DNA from: Hemerocallis citrina
Taxonomy: Eukaryota > Streptophyta > Magnoliopsida > Asparagales > Asphodelaceae
DNA: 64,000 nt
Direction: 5' to 3'
Assembly: GCA_017893485.1 (NCBI GenBank)
Contig: CM030358.1
Coordinates: 256,554,477-256,618,476 of the forward strand
In this document: piece after piece, positions 32,703-43,975 of the stretch
Position numbering within the stretch: position 1 is the stretch's first letter
How the letters are laid out: every line of letters starts with the position of its first letter
The notes under the pieces: model-generated
The model's input: only the letters and a program-made list of their open reading frames with translations
What the model was told of the DNA's origin: nothing
The model's database searches: none
Made by a program: the position numbers and the translations under genes

Positions 32703-33419
32703 AGTCGACTTGGATCTCTTCCAGTCGACTTGTCCAGTCAATTCAAGTATTCAAAATTACTCGGGAGAGTCGACTGCTGCACATGGCAGTCGGCTGTTCT
32801 GCAGTATTTCAATTATCAATTATCACCACAGGGCAGTCGACTGTCGTTCACCACAGTCGCCTGGTCTGCATAGTTCAATCATGTAATTTCTCCAGTTCTA
32901 TACAGTCGACTGCTACACACAGTAAGTCGACTGAACAGTTTAAAATCTCAAATTAAGGAATCACACATCATATTTTTCATGCTATTCTTCAACAAGAATA
33001 ATTCACATTTCATGGTTATCACATTGTTCTCAAATGAGATGTACTGACGAATATTCACAATTCATATTTTCATGTATCTATAATGTCACTTTACTATATT
33101 AATCTTCTTCATTTCTAGTTCTTTTGCAAGGTATAATTACCCAAAAATATACATAACAAAATCATAGTTCTGATTACACCGTTTATCTTCAAATCACATT
33201 TATTCCATGCAATAATTTCCAAATTATCTTTATAGAGTCTCATGTATTTTCAAAAGAGTAGAACATTTGAGTTTATAAAAATGCATCAGTACCAGTCGAC
33301 TTATATCATAGTAAGTCGACTGTACAGGGGGAAAACATCCATGATTTCAAGTAAATACTTTAAGCGAGAAGTCGACTTATAACAACACCAGTCGACTTAG
33401 ATAAGCATATAAGTCGACT
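32703..33419. repeat. Array of paired AGTCGACT palindromes in LTR c
   Basis: AGTCGACT, often extended to CAGTCGACTG or AAGTCGACTT, occurs at 32703, 32723, 32768, 32835, 32904, 32925, 33294, 33314, 33370, 33390 and 33412. One-base variants at 32787 (AGTCGGCT) and 32854 (AGTCGCCT) complete pairs. Within pairs the spacing is 19-22 bp; the first four pairs start 65-69 bp apart. Confidence 0.95.
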
Positions 33420-35039
33420 TACCCGAAAGATTTCTTCTCGACAATTCTCAATAATTAAAGCCACTAATCTCTTTATTAGCCAAATTCACATTCATAGTTA
33501 TAAATAATCCATATCAACTTAGATTTTTACTAATCACATCACATATAATTGCATATTCACATTCCAATCAATTCATAGGTCAAATCTCCAATTAGAAGTG
33601 TACTCTTATTAGTATTTTTCATGCATCATTCTCAATATGATACTAGCATCAGTAATAAGGAAAATCAACCCACTATCATTCATTCATTTAGCAAGCATCT
33701 CTACTTTAGAAATATGGAGAATTTTACCCACCTTGTATGGAGAGAACAACACAATAGCAACTAAGTCCTAGATGATGCGCGTCCAAGCTCCTCAACACCA
33801 CCGAAAGCTCCTAGCCGGCCCTTCTCCTCCTTGGACAAATGCAAGCAATCCCACACAATTCTCTTAATCTTTTATCTCACAACTACTACTAATTAGACTA
33901 TAGATTTGGGAAAATATAATTGCATATGAATATAGCCATGGGAGAGGGGGGTATTTATACTAAAAATGAAGTAGAATGGAGGGCTAGGATTAGTTGGTTG
34001 GTTGTAGGATGGAAGGCTAGGATGAGAGTAGAAGTTACCACAACTACCCACATTCACATAACTACCTCCATGAACACCATGACCAAATTCAAAACTCCCT
34101 CCAAAAGAGATGCAATCCGGCCATAGGAAGAAGTGTGCATTGCACATGTACATGTAGTGCATGTGCAAGCAACTAGGCCAAAATTTGTGCATTTGATAAA
34201 AATAAAATAGACTTTTTAAATAAATTAATCCATGGGTTATGGGCCAAAATAGTTAAAATAAAATAAAATAAATTTTGGGCTTTAAGAAAAGGCTTTAAAA
34301 ATATGACTTTCTATTCATTTAAAGAAAAAGGCTTTTGTATAAAAAAAAAAAATTTGAAACACATATTTAAATATTCATACACATCACAACAAAATAATTA
34401 TAAGATTTAATTCAGCCAAAATATTGCACGTGTACACTACGTGCAAAATAATATAATTTTCATATATTTGAAAATCAGGGTATTACACTTGGCATTGGAG
34501 TTCTAGTCTTGGAGGAGGAGGCTTGGAGATTGCTAGAAGTTTCTATTGCAAATTGCATCAAGAGGTGGGTGTTTCCTTAGTCTCTTTTTTTTGTAGGAAG
34601 AATACTATGAATTGAAGTCATGTTATGTGCAAATTTTAATTTCTTTTAGGCGGTGAATTAATCTTAGAATCAAATGCATGTTAATATAATTAAGTTATAT
34701 GAGATTATAGAAAAGAAAATTTGATTATCATGGGTTAGATTGCTAAATTTTAGCTAATTTATTAATGTGATATTTTGCTAGCAAAATATTTTAGAAATAT
34801 ACACATGATTTTGGTAAATTGTATGAGGTGCAATTGTAGAATTGGTTGCTTGTAGTGTTATGAATAAATTGTGTTGATGAATTATGGTAAATTTGGTAGA
34901 TTGTAATTGTAGATATTATGGATGCTAAATTTTTCATTCTATGTAATGTGATTAAAACTTAGAACTCAAATTGTACAAATTTAGCATCATGAATGTTAGA
35001 ATAACGAAACTTGTTATGGTGTAGTAAAGCTTAATTCAT

Positions 35040-35330
35040 TTTTCGAGAGGCTTTTGGGCAGAGAGCGACACTTGGGAGTCTGGTTAGAACGTGCTTGTTT
35101 GGGCACTTTGCACAGTGCCCAAGGTTGCGAGTTTGATCCCTCTCAAATGTAGATTGATCATTTCTTTTTTGTTTAAAACCATTCTGAGTAATAGGGGGTT
35201 CTTACTGATAGTTTGTGAGCAGCTGGCAGTGCATAGGGTTGGACTTACTGGCTAGCGCTTGGTTATTTGGGCACCCTGTACGGGGTACAGGTTGCGAGTT
35301 TGAGGCTTGGGACTCTATTTTCTTTTAAAA
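35040..35330 (+). repeat. Two tRNA-like repeat units inside LTR b
   Basis: Each unit has a hairpin (GGGCACT...AGTGCCC at about 35099; GGGCACCCTGTACGGGGTAC at about 35269) followed by GGTTGCGAGTTTGA, which resembles a pol III B box. TGGTTAGAACGTG before the first looks like an A box. No complete tRNA can be folded by eye. A third weak unit lies near 35400. Confidence 0.35.
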
Positions 35331-36653
35331 TTTTATTAGCTCTGAGACATAAAGGAAATTTTGATGGAGAATTTTACACCAACGGAGAGTTGGACATGTT
35401 GGTTGTTGGGTGCGAGTTAGAGCAGGGGTGCTCTTCTCTAGTTTGATCTTGGTTGCGTTCGGATCAGTTTTTTGTATTCTATTATTTTATTTTTAGTTCT
35501 TTTCAAACCATTTTTTTTATATTTGAGTAAATGTAAATTAATATGGAGTGTTAATGGGATATTTAGACAAGATTATATCTATTAGTTCAAGATTTGTTTT
35601 GTGGACTAATTACATTGTAAATTAAATTACTTTAAAAAACGAGTTTAATTTTAGAGCTTATCAAAATTTGTTTAGATAACAAATTAAGTGATAATCAAAG
35701 GAGGAGTTTGGAGAATTAGATGTATGGCATTTGTAAGGGTTTTTATCAAATTGAAGTGTTATTAAAAATTTTATTGCAATGGATAAGAAGTTATCTATAT
35801 TTTTGGAGGAGAATGAATAAAAGGATCAAATGAATTGTAATGGATGAGAAATTTTAAAAGATGTTAAGAATGACCTGGAAAATCTCTGTGTTTGAGATGT
35901 GTGAATTCTAGAGGCTGAGCGAGACCACAGATGCCGGTAGATTGTAATATGTGAAAATGAGAGAAGTGGCCAGGGTCGGCTAGTGTTCTCAGTGGTTTGG
36001 CTTAAGTCCGGTAAGAGGGTAAGCTAACTCTGGGTGATAATAACTATAATTAAACCTAAGGACAAGCACTAGATGGAGATGTGACGAAGTGAGAGAAAAT
36101 ATGGGTAGGGCGGCCTCATATAATTTGCAGTGGGAGATCGTCTCAAGAATTATTAGGTGTGAGGAAGATATCCAAAATTACTTGCGGTGTGAGATTTATC
36201 TCCAGAATTATCAGGATCGAGGCGACTTTTATGGGATGTTTGTGTGATGAGGTACCATATGGTTTGCGGTGTGATTTTCATCTCCGGAATTATTGGGGTG
36301 TGAGGAAGGTATCCAAAATCACTCGTGGTGGGAGAATGATTCTCAAGGATTACCGAGGTGTGGGCCACATACTCACAGAATATCTAGATCTTACATTAGT
36401 AACCGGTGTACGTTTTGCATAATGAGGGATTGAACCCTACAATGAGGAGTACGTTAAGGGCTTGTCCTCGGACCTATGTAGTATTGGATGCATAGAATCG
36501 GAACAAGTACGCATTAGTGTTGCATCGTAAGTATGAATGTCTGCATTAGTCATTAAGTTCATATCATACACTGACATAATTAGGATAATCACTCTTCATT
36601 TTACATTCAAGTTTGTGTTTACTACATTGAGGAATCGCTGTATTATAGTATTG

Positions 36654-36675
36654 CGTTAGTTGTATGCAACTGACG
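36654..36675 (+). other. Conserved stem-loop near the 3' end of LTR b
   Basis: Stem CGTTAGTTG / CAACTGACG with loop TATG; nine pairs, one U-G. It lies 252 bp from the LTR end. Confidence 0.6.
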
Positions 36676-36927
36676 TGCCCGTAGTTTTCAAGTTGCAGGA
36701 TTAGATTAGCGAGCGACGTGGAGATGAGTTTGATGATGATGGATGCTACAACATTGAAGTTATTGGGTGTTATAAATTATATTTTCTTTCATGTAAATTT
36801 CGGTTGTGTGTTGTAAATAATAACAATGTAATGAGTAGTTTTAAATTCCTTGTATTTTCGTACGAAATTGAAGTAAAGATCATGTTTGTGCTACGAATTA
36901 ACTATGTTTGGAATTCGAGGCGTTACA

Positions 36928-37056
36928 ATGGGGTTGTCTCCCTGCCTGGCCTGGCAGGCTCCCATCATCATCATTGCTTTCCATCTCGGGGTGGCATCTC
37001 TGCGCTTAGGGCATGCATGATGCCTCTTCTGCACTCGAGTCATTAGAGATGGTGAT
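36928..37056. other. Short remnant of the decayed Tat element between LTRs b and d
   Basis: 129 bases of GC-richer sequence, continuous in logic with 30707 on one side and 46400 on the other once the solo LTRs are removed. No gene. Confidence 0.5.
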
Positions 37057-37331
37057 TGTAGCGCCCCAAATTTGCAATAAATAAAAATTAGAAATAAGTG
37101 TCACAATTTCCAGAATCAACTTCAATTGCAATCATAAGCACAGTATCAAATACAGGGAAAATTAAAAGTTTTTATTACATCACTTCTTTCTTACATTTGC
37201 ACAGCGGAAAAATTAGATACATTTATTACAACACAACCCAACACTTAAACTTTAATCATCTCAAATCCAAGCTTCCACTTTATTTGGGCAACTCACTTGC
37301 AAATCCTACAAAATAAACTGAAGAGTGGGCA

Positions 37332-37353
37332 CGTCAGTTGAAGGCAACTGACG
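37332..37353 (-). other. Conserved stem-loop near the 3' end of LTR d
   Basis: Perfect 9-bp stem CGTCAGTTG / CAACTGACG with a 4-nt loop, 275 bp from the LTR end. Strongest of the four copies. Confidence 0.65.
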
Positions 37354-39646
37354 CAATACTATAGTAATAGCAACCTTCCAAAGTCTCACAATCACAAACT
37401 TGCCACATAACATGAAATGAAATAATGATGAAAGATTTAATAAACAACAAGTGAAACTATACTAAGTAAGTGTGTGTTAAAAAAAATGCATTAAAACAAT
37501 GTTCAAGAAAACACAATGCACACAATGATTTCTAATGCATACTTGTCGGTATCTATGCATCCCATTCTACATAGGTCCGGTGCAAGCCCTTATCGTTCTC
37601 CGCTTTATAGAGTTCAATCCCTCGTGATGCAACCTACTTCCATGACTACTACGAGATTTAGACATTTTCCTAATATTGGCTCGCGCGCTTGGAATACTGG
37701 AGACCAATCCCACTTTGTGGATCATTCTGTGGCCTATTTCATCCATCGTCCCGAAATACTGAGGACTGTGTCACTCCACAGGTCATTCTGGAGCCCTCAT
37801 TGCAAAAATATCCCATTAGCGTCACTCTCGTCCTGGAATAGTGGAGATCAGTCCCACTCTATGGATCATTCTGTGGCTTATTTCATCCATCGTCCCGAAA
37901 TACTGGGGATTATCTCACTTTGCGGATCATCCTGGAGTCCATAACTCACGTTTGCTCTTGTTTCATCATATCTAGTGCATGTCCCTAACCTGAGCCACCT
38001 AGAGCTAGCTCCACCCTACCGAACTTAAACCCACAAATCTAGGAACACTAGCCCTTCCTGGCCAATTCCCACAATCAATTAATTCATTGCCGGTAATTCT
38101 GGGTCCTACTCAACCTCTAGTGCTCACAACACAAAAACCCCCAACTAACTTCGTAAGGTCCACAACATAACCCTAATCTCAAATCGAACCCATCTTGGTT
38201 CAATAATATAAAATATTCTTTCATATATGGAAACAAATTCAACTTACGGAAATTCTTTAAACTCAACCTTTTGAATCTCACTTTCCATTCATTCGTAAAG
38301 TTCAATTAATTCAACTATAGATTCATTCAATCCCAACTAAAACAAATCTCTTACATATGTACGATCTCATCCCCAAAATCTGAAATTTTATGGTTTCCAA
38401 AATCTGAAATTTGCCCTCTTTAAAACAGAAAATAGCTCTTAAAGTTGCAAGCCCTATTTTCAGTTTTATTGTATTTTGTACTCTTTTGATTAATGTATTT
38501 GAATTCATTTATTGTGATGCATTTTGTCTCTTCTTGTGTTCTTTTGTTCTCCTTGGATCAATCTGCATTCTTTTGATTGGATTCTGTCTTTTGTGGATTT
38601 GGCTCTTATCTATTTTGAATTCAATTTGTTCTCTTATGTGTTCGTCTCATCTTATTGCTTTTGTTTGTTTCTTTTTGGAGCCAAAACCGATACCCAAAAC
38701 CCAATATATTGACCCAAAACCCTAATTTCCTGATCCCTATAAATACCCCTCATTATTAACCCTAATTAATTACTCCCTCTCTCTCTCTGTTTGCCGAAAC
38801 CCAAACCCACGCCGTTAAACCCCTGATCCCCGTCGTTTCTTCGACCTTCGTCCATCCTCGTCATCGTCATCGTCTCCGTCTCCATCTCCTCTCCATCGTC
38901 ATCACCATCGTTCGTCACCGTCCTCGCCGTTAACCACCGAACCCAATCACCGAAGGTTTTCCGTCGCCATATTTTCATCTTCGTTGCCCTATTCCATCGC
39001 CGTGCCCGTTCATCGTCTTCGTCGTCCCTCGCCGCGTCTATGCACTCCCCTAACGTCGCTGTCTAAGCCCTGATCATCGCCATGTCGTCCTCCCCTGTTT
39101 TCAACCACGAAAACAGAGTCTCACCGGAGTTGTGTCGCCGTCGTCGCTTCCCGACCGTGGCCACGATGCCGCTCCGCCGCCGCAGTCGTCACGGTCGCAT
39201 TCATCGCGCCGCCGAGTCTGCCGCTCTCTCTCTCTCTCCTCCGCTGTCGAGAGGTTGAAGACGCGCCGCAATTCGTCGAAATCGTTGTCCCGTGTTTTGC
39301 CGCGTCGGATCCCAAGCACGTTGTCCCCTGTTCGGTGTGGATCCGGTGCGAGGTCGTGATCCGATTGGTGGTTTTCGCGGTTTCGTGTTCCGCCGCACCC
39401 GATCCAGTTTGGTGTTCGCTAATTTGGGGCTGGATCCGGTGTGAGGCTATGGTTTTGATTGGCTGGAATTGGTGTTTCGCGTTGTGTGTGCTCAGATCCA
39501 AACTTGGTGTTCTGCGTTCTGTCCTGATCCAGTGTGTGGGATTTGCTCTAGGATCTCGCTATTGCGATTGATTCTTCGTGCAATTTTTGGGAGATTTTCA
39601 CCGGGATTATGATCCTGTTATTCTATTTTATTAATATCTGCAAATA

Positions 39647-39690
39647 CAGGCAAGTCTCTTCTTGAACCCTTTTATTTATTTGTGTTCAAG
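39647..39690 (+). other. Leader splice-donor-like site and stem-loop, LTR f
   Basis: CAG|GCAAGT at 39647 is followed by stem CTTGAAC (39661-39667) / GTTCAAG (39684-39690). LTRs g and h have the same arrangement with different stem bases. Confidence 0.5.
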
Positions 39691-40694
39691 ATTTTCTTTG
39701 ACCTCTTGCAGGTAGATCCTGTCCTTTTCTTTATCTGTAGAACCCCGTATTTTCAAATATTATTTTAATTATTTGAAAATGAATTTAAATGATTTTCTGA
39801 GAATTTAATTGATATTTTCTAAAAGATTTATCTTTTGTACACGTGCAAAACACGTGCAAACGACTTTTGAGATGTTTGAAAAATTAAGTTTTCCTTATGA
39901 AAAACCATTATTTATTATTTGAGAATTATTTAGTATTTTTCTAGATTTTTCTGAAATTAATTGTGCCTATTTGCAATTTTTGAGAAAAGAAGGACTTATT
40001 TGCAAAATTGACTTTTTTAAGGGCTAAAATGCAAAATTGGCATTCTGGACATTTTAAACAGTATTGGTTAAGATTTAGAAGTATATTTTCTATTAAATCC
40101 TAATTTAAATGAATTTTAGATGAATTTCCAAGAGTAGATATATATATATATATATGTATAATTGCATTTTGAAGGGATTATTTTGTAAATATATTCCTAA
40201 ACCCTAATACTTGATCCCGGCCTATATAAGAGAGTTTGCAGCCGTCATTCGCTGCACCACTCAGATCTTATTATATTCTCATTCTTTTGGTGATCGAGGA
40301 AGAAGCTTTTGGATCTAGCAAAGGAAGGCTTTTGTGGATTCTTCTTGATTCTAAAAGGTGAGTGATATAGACTTGTTTTGTTTATGTGTATGATTGCATG
40401 TTGTTTTGTTTGATGTTTTCGTATCTTGTATGAAATCGACGCCATGGTTGTATTTGTGATATACATGTGAAATCCATGAAAGATTAGTAGATCTTGATTG
40501 ACAATTCTTAATTGCTTGAAACATGTTGAAGTTTGATTTATGATTATTGAAGATAAGAAATTGGATGGAGGAATCTCTGGACCTTGTTATTACGAATTGG
40601 ATCAGATTTGAGTTGAGGAAGGGATTTGGTATTGTGATAAACTCCAGTATTGAGTATTGATTACAGACCTAATTTGTGAGATCTGTAGGCCGAC

Positions 40695-41572
40695 AGTCGA
40701 CTGGGACTATGTATCAGTCGACTGGTACGACCCTATTATTATATTTTCAGTCTCGTGTAATCGTTCGGGACAGTCGACTGGCACTATAATCAGTCGACTG
40801 GTATGCTGAGTAAAGTTTGTTCAGTCGTTTCGGGACAGTCGACCATGACCCCTATGAGTCGACTGTTAGCACTTGGATTGTTCTTGAGAAATTATCGGTA
40901 ATTGTTTAGGGTAAGTCGACTGATGGTTGATGAAGTCGACTTACTGCACTTGTTATAATCTTGGATATTGGTTCTCGGGGCAGTCGACTTACTATAACAT
41001 AAGTCGACTGGTTATGATGAGTTTTCGTGATCTTGAGGGTTCTTGTTATCTTTAGTCATTTGTAGATGGATATGTTCGTCAGTGTCATGGCATACCGGGT
41101 TCGTATTCGATCTATACCTTCTTAGTTTGTTTGTAGATGGATATGTTCGTCGGTGTCATGGCATACCGGGTTCGTATTCGATCTATACCTTCTTAGTTTG
41201 TTTGTAGATGGATATGTTCGTCGGTGTCATGGCATACCGGGTTCGTATTCGATCTATACCTTCTTAGTTTGTTTGTAGATGGATATGTTCGTCGGTGTCA
41301 TGGCATGCCGGGTTCGTATTCGATCTATACCTTCTTAGTTGTTTGTAGATGGATATGTTCGTCGGTGTCGTGGCATACCGGGTTCGTATTCGATCTATAC
41401 CTTATCTTTAGTTTTGTAGATGGATATATTGCTATCCGATCTATGACATTATTGGTGATCGATTGTTGGACATACATTGTGGCATTGGGACTTATTGATA
41501 ATTGGGCATATACTGAGATGTGAGGATTTCTGTTGGCTCAGATCAGTCGACTGGTTCATTATACAGTCGACT
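40695..41572. repeat. Array of paired AGTCGACT palindromes in LTR e
   Basis: Pairs start at 40695/40716, 40772/40792, 40837 (variant AGTCGACC)/40857, 40914/40934, 40982/41002 and 41545/41565. Spacing within pairs is 20-21 bp. The first five pairs are 65-77 bp apart. Sequence between pairs is poorly conserved. Confidence 0.95.
41061..41430. repeat. 71-bp tandem repeats in LTR e
   Basis: TGTAGATGGATAT[GA]TT recurs at 41061, 41132, 41203, 41274, 41344 and 41415. The units are nearly identical, with one 70-bp interval, which indicates recent amplification between the fifth and sixth palindrome pairs. Confidence 0.95.
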
Positions 41573-43955
41573 GCACCGAGCAGTTGAGCTGCACTATTTT
41601 TTAGGATGAATGATTGATGGATACTTGATCGTTGGTATTATTTCTCGACTTGGTTCTTGCATGTACTGGCCTATCGTTCTTATTTCAGATTACATGTTCA
41701 GCTATTGTATTTTTGTTCAATACATGTTGGTTGAGAATTTATGTTTATTTGTTATTTATGTTTGTTGTTTATATCACTCACACCATTTATGGCTGACCCC
41801 GTAGTTTTGGGGGTTAGGGTTCAACTCTAGCCTCATGTGTTACAGGTAGCTGCTTAGAGTTGGGAGCTTGGATGCTTGGGGTAGCTTTGGATTTTATGAG
41901 TGTTATAATAGAGCCTTGGGTAATTTTGTAAGGAGAAAGGGTTGTAACAGTTAAATGTATTTTAAGGTGTTTTGTATTTTCGCTGCAATTGAAAAAGATT
42001 ATTGTAATAAGAATTTGGAATTAAATGATTTGAGTTTTGGTCTATGTATGTTGTTACATTGAAGTGGATCGCTGGGAAAGTGCCACGTATTTTCTAAAGT
42101 TTCGTATTTAGAAATTCGGGGCGCTACATTATCAAAAACTGCTTTGACAATTCCGTTAAGATTATCGAGGGTTTACACGAGCTAACCCGACATACTCTTA
42201 ACATTGTGCTTCTCTTCGATCTAAACCTAGTCCCCAATGTTTCATACATTTGCACAATAAACAACTAGATTCATGCATAGGGTTACTTGTTGATTGGACA
42301 TTGAAATTGAACATGCTAGAATTAGATTTAATTGATGAATTGACACCATGACCATGATAAATGTATCTTAAACCTTAGAAATTTGCATGTTGACACCTAG
42401 GATTGCTTTGCTTACTAATTTTCATGCTGTTTGTGATCGTGTGAATTATTTATTATCTTTTTATATCAAGTTGATTTTCTGGACTGCTGTATGTTTCACT
42501 TTAAATCAGACTTTTAGCCCTGTTAATGACATAATTTGAGAAAACTTACTAAACATAAAATGTAGCCCTTGATGTCTAGATAATTTTTCCTTACTCAGGA
42601 TTTAAATTCCAATTTGTCATCTGTTAGATATCATCACTTTACTGCAACTATGTTAGCAATTTTCAGACCCATACTTTCATGCGTATCCTATTGTTGTTTA
42701 TTTTATTTGACCCTGTTATCAGTAAAGGAGAAATCTGAAATAATTCATGCTGAACCTAGACATGTATAGATACTTCCCAGAATTTTTGTAGATTTTAATA
42801 ATGAGTTTTCTGACCCGAATTAATTAATGGAACATAACCTACTGCATGCTGACTGAACATAAAACTTGATTTGATTAGAACTTTCACCCTAGTTCCCATG
42901 ACTTTTATATACCTTAATTATACTCGCTGGAACTGTATGGAAGTCTACATTCCAAATCTTCCGGCGAATTCAGTTTTGCTATTGTGTGGTGACCTTTACC
43001 CATAATTTAGTACAGCAAGGTCATGCTATCCGGATTTTGTGAAATGTGTTAAATGATGTGGTTTGCTTCATGCTTTGTTGTAGCGCTTAGAATTAGTCAC
43101 ACATAGTAATATACAACATTGACACCCTCTTGCATGCTCACATAGGATGAAAAAATAAACTATTAACAAGCCGGGGTTATTATTGGTAGACTTGGTAGTG
43201 AACAATCGGAAAATGCACTCGGTAAGGCCTCATCGTTATATCGTATTGACATAGAAGGAGAAACATTGACTACAATAATTGATTGGTGATTCTTGCACAT
43301 AAATTCTTAATATTAATGCCAAGTACATGAACCGTGAATTCACCATCGATCTAAAACGATCACTGTGCTTGCATGGAATCTGTAGTATGGGATGCAGTAG
43401 TACGTGCACTAGATAAGTTAATAAAATACTTAACAACCTGCATAACTGATCTTGATTGATATTGACTTGACATCACACATTTCATGTGTGATTATTGTAA
43501 CCTTTTGACATTGCCTAGTCTTTGTTTTGTTCTTTGTCATTGACCATGTTCCTTTCTCTTGATATTCATGTTTTTCTTATTATCCTTTGCTTTCACTACT
43601 TGCCGCCCACGACTTACTCTAAGGGCACAATTTTATTTCTTTTTAGATCAGGAAGTTACAGGTACTGAAGGATCTGTTCCCGAAGGCATTGGTGAGCAAC
43701 GTTTCTAGTGATGGATCCAGTTTTCCGCTGCGTAGTTTTATAGTTGTTGCTAGATTTATTTTTCTAAACACTGTTATCTCTTGTACTTTGTTTTGGGCTC
43801 TATGACCCGTAGTTTTGTTTTCCCAGATGTTGGATATTTACATTGTTGGTTTATTTCATTATTATTGAAACTTTATCATTGATTCATGAGATTATGTTTC
43901 TTGCGTGGTTGTGTATTTGTTGATCTTATTGCTGAGTTAGTCTGGTACAGCTTAT

Positions 43956-43975
43956 GAATGGTGTTTACATCATTC
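43956..43975 (+). other. Conserved stem-loop near the 3' end of LTR f
   Basis: Stem GAATGGTG / CATCATTC, loop TTTA, one G-U pair, 54 bp from the LTR end and followed by CTGGGC as in g and h. Confidence 0.5.

Larger units (their letters stand above)
31338..34487 (-). mobile_element. Long solo LTR 'c' (3150 bp), nested in b
   Basis: Reads TGTAACGCCCCG at the left and GGGTATTACA at the right, with CTTGG duplicated exactly (31333-31337, 34488-34492). The TATA box TATAAATA is on minus at about 33953, and the donor AAG|GTGGGT on minus is at 33731, so its sense strand is minus. It contains the AGTCGACT array at 32703-33419 and an imperfect 72-bp repeat (31974, 32092, 32164). Confidence 0.88.
30708..36927 (+). 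mobile_element. Long solo LTR 'b' (about 3.1 kb), interrupted by LTR c
   Basis: Starts TGTAACACCCCG and ends GAGGCGTTACA. The flanking five bases are ATTGG (30703-30707) and ATGGG (36928-36932), one mismatch. Removing LTR c and its duplication leaves 3065 bp. Same family as a and d: it has the 142-bp-type array (36100-36370) and the 3' stem-loop. A CTTTATTTAG TATA-like site is at about 31261, and donor-like AGAG|GTGGGT is at 34565. No coding region. Confidence 0.82.
39736..42128 (+). mobile_element. Solo LTR 'e' (2393 bp), nested in f
   Basis: Starts TGTAGAACCCCG, ends CGGGGCGCTACA; TTATC duplicated exactly (39731-39735, 42129-42133). TATA box TATATAA is at about 40223 and donor AAG|GTGAGT at 40358. 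Contains the AGTCGACT array (40695-41572), a 71-bp tandem array and a GGCTGACCCC motif near 41791 shared with LTR i. Confidence 0.88.

Noticed and set aside
35099..35145. A tRNA gene
   Set aside because: Only B-box-like and weak A-box-like pieces are seen; no acceptor stem or full cloverleaf could be formed by eye.
38766..39501. Several ORFs in the leader of LTR f (also 48070-48592 in g and 55222-55646 in h)
   Set aside because: GC-rich low-complexity leaders with open frames on both strands; frames are not conserved between the three LTRs.
32703..41572. The spaced palindromes could be read as a CRISPR array
   Set aside because: The repeat is only 8-10 bp, the spacers are 11-14 bp within pairs and longer between pairs, there are no cas genes, and the host DNA is a plant LTR.
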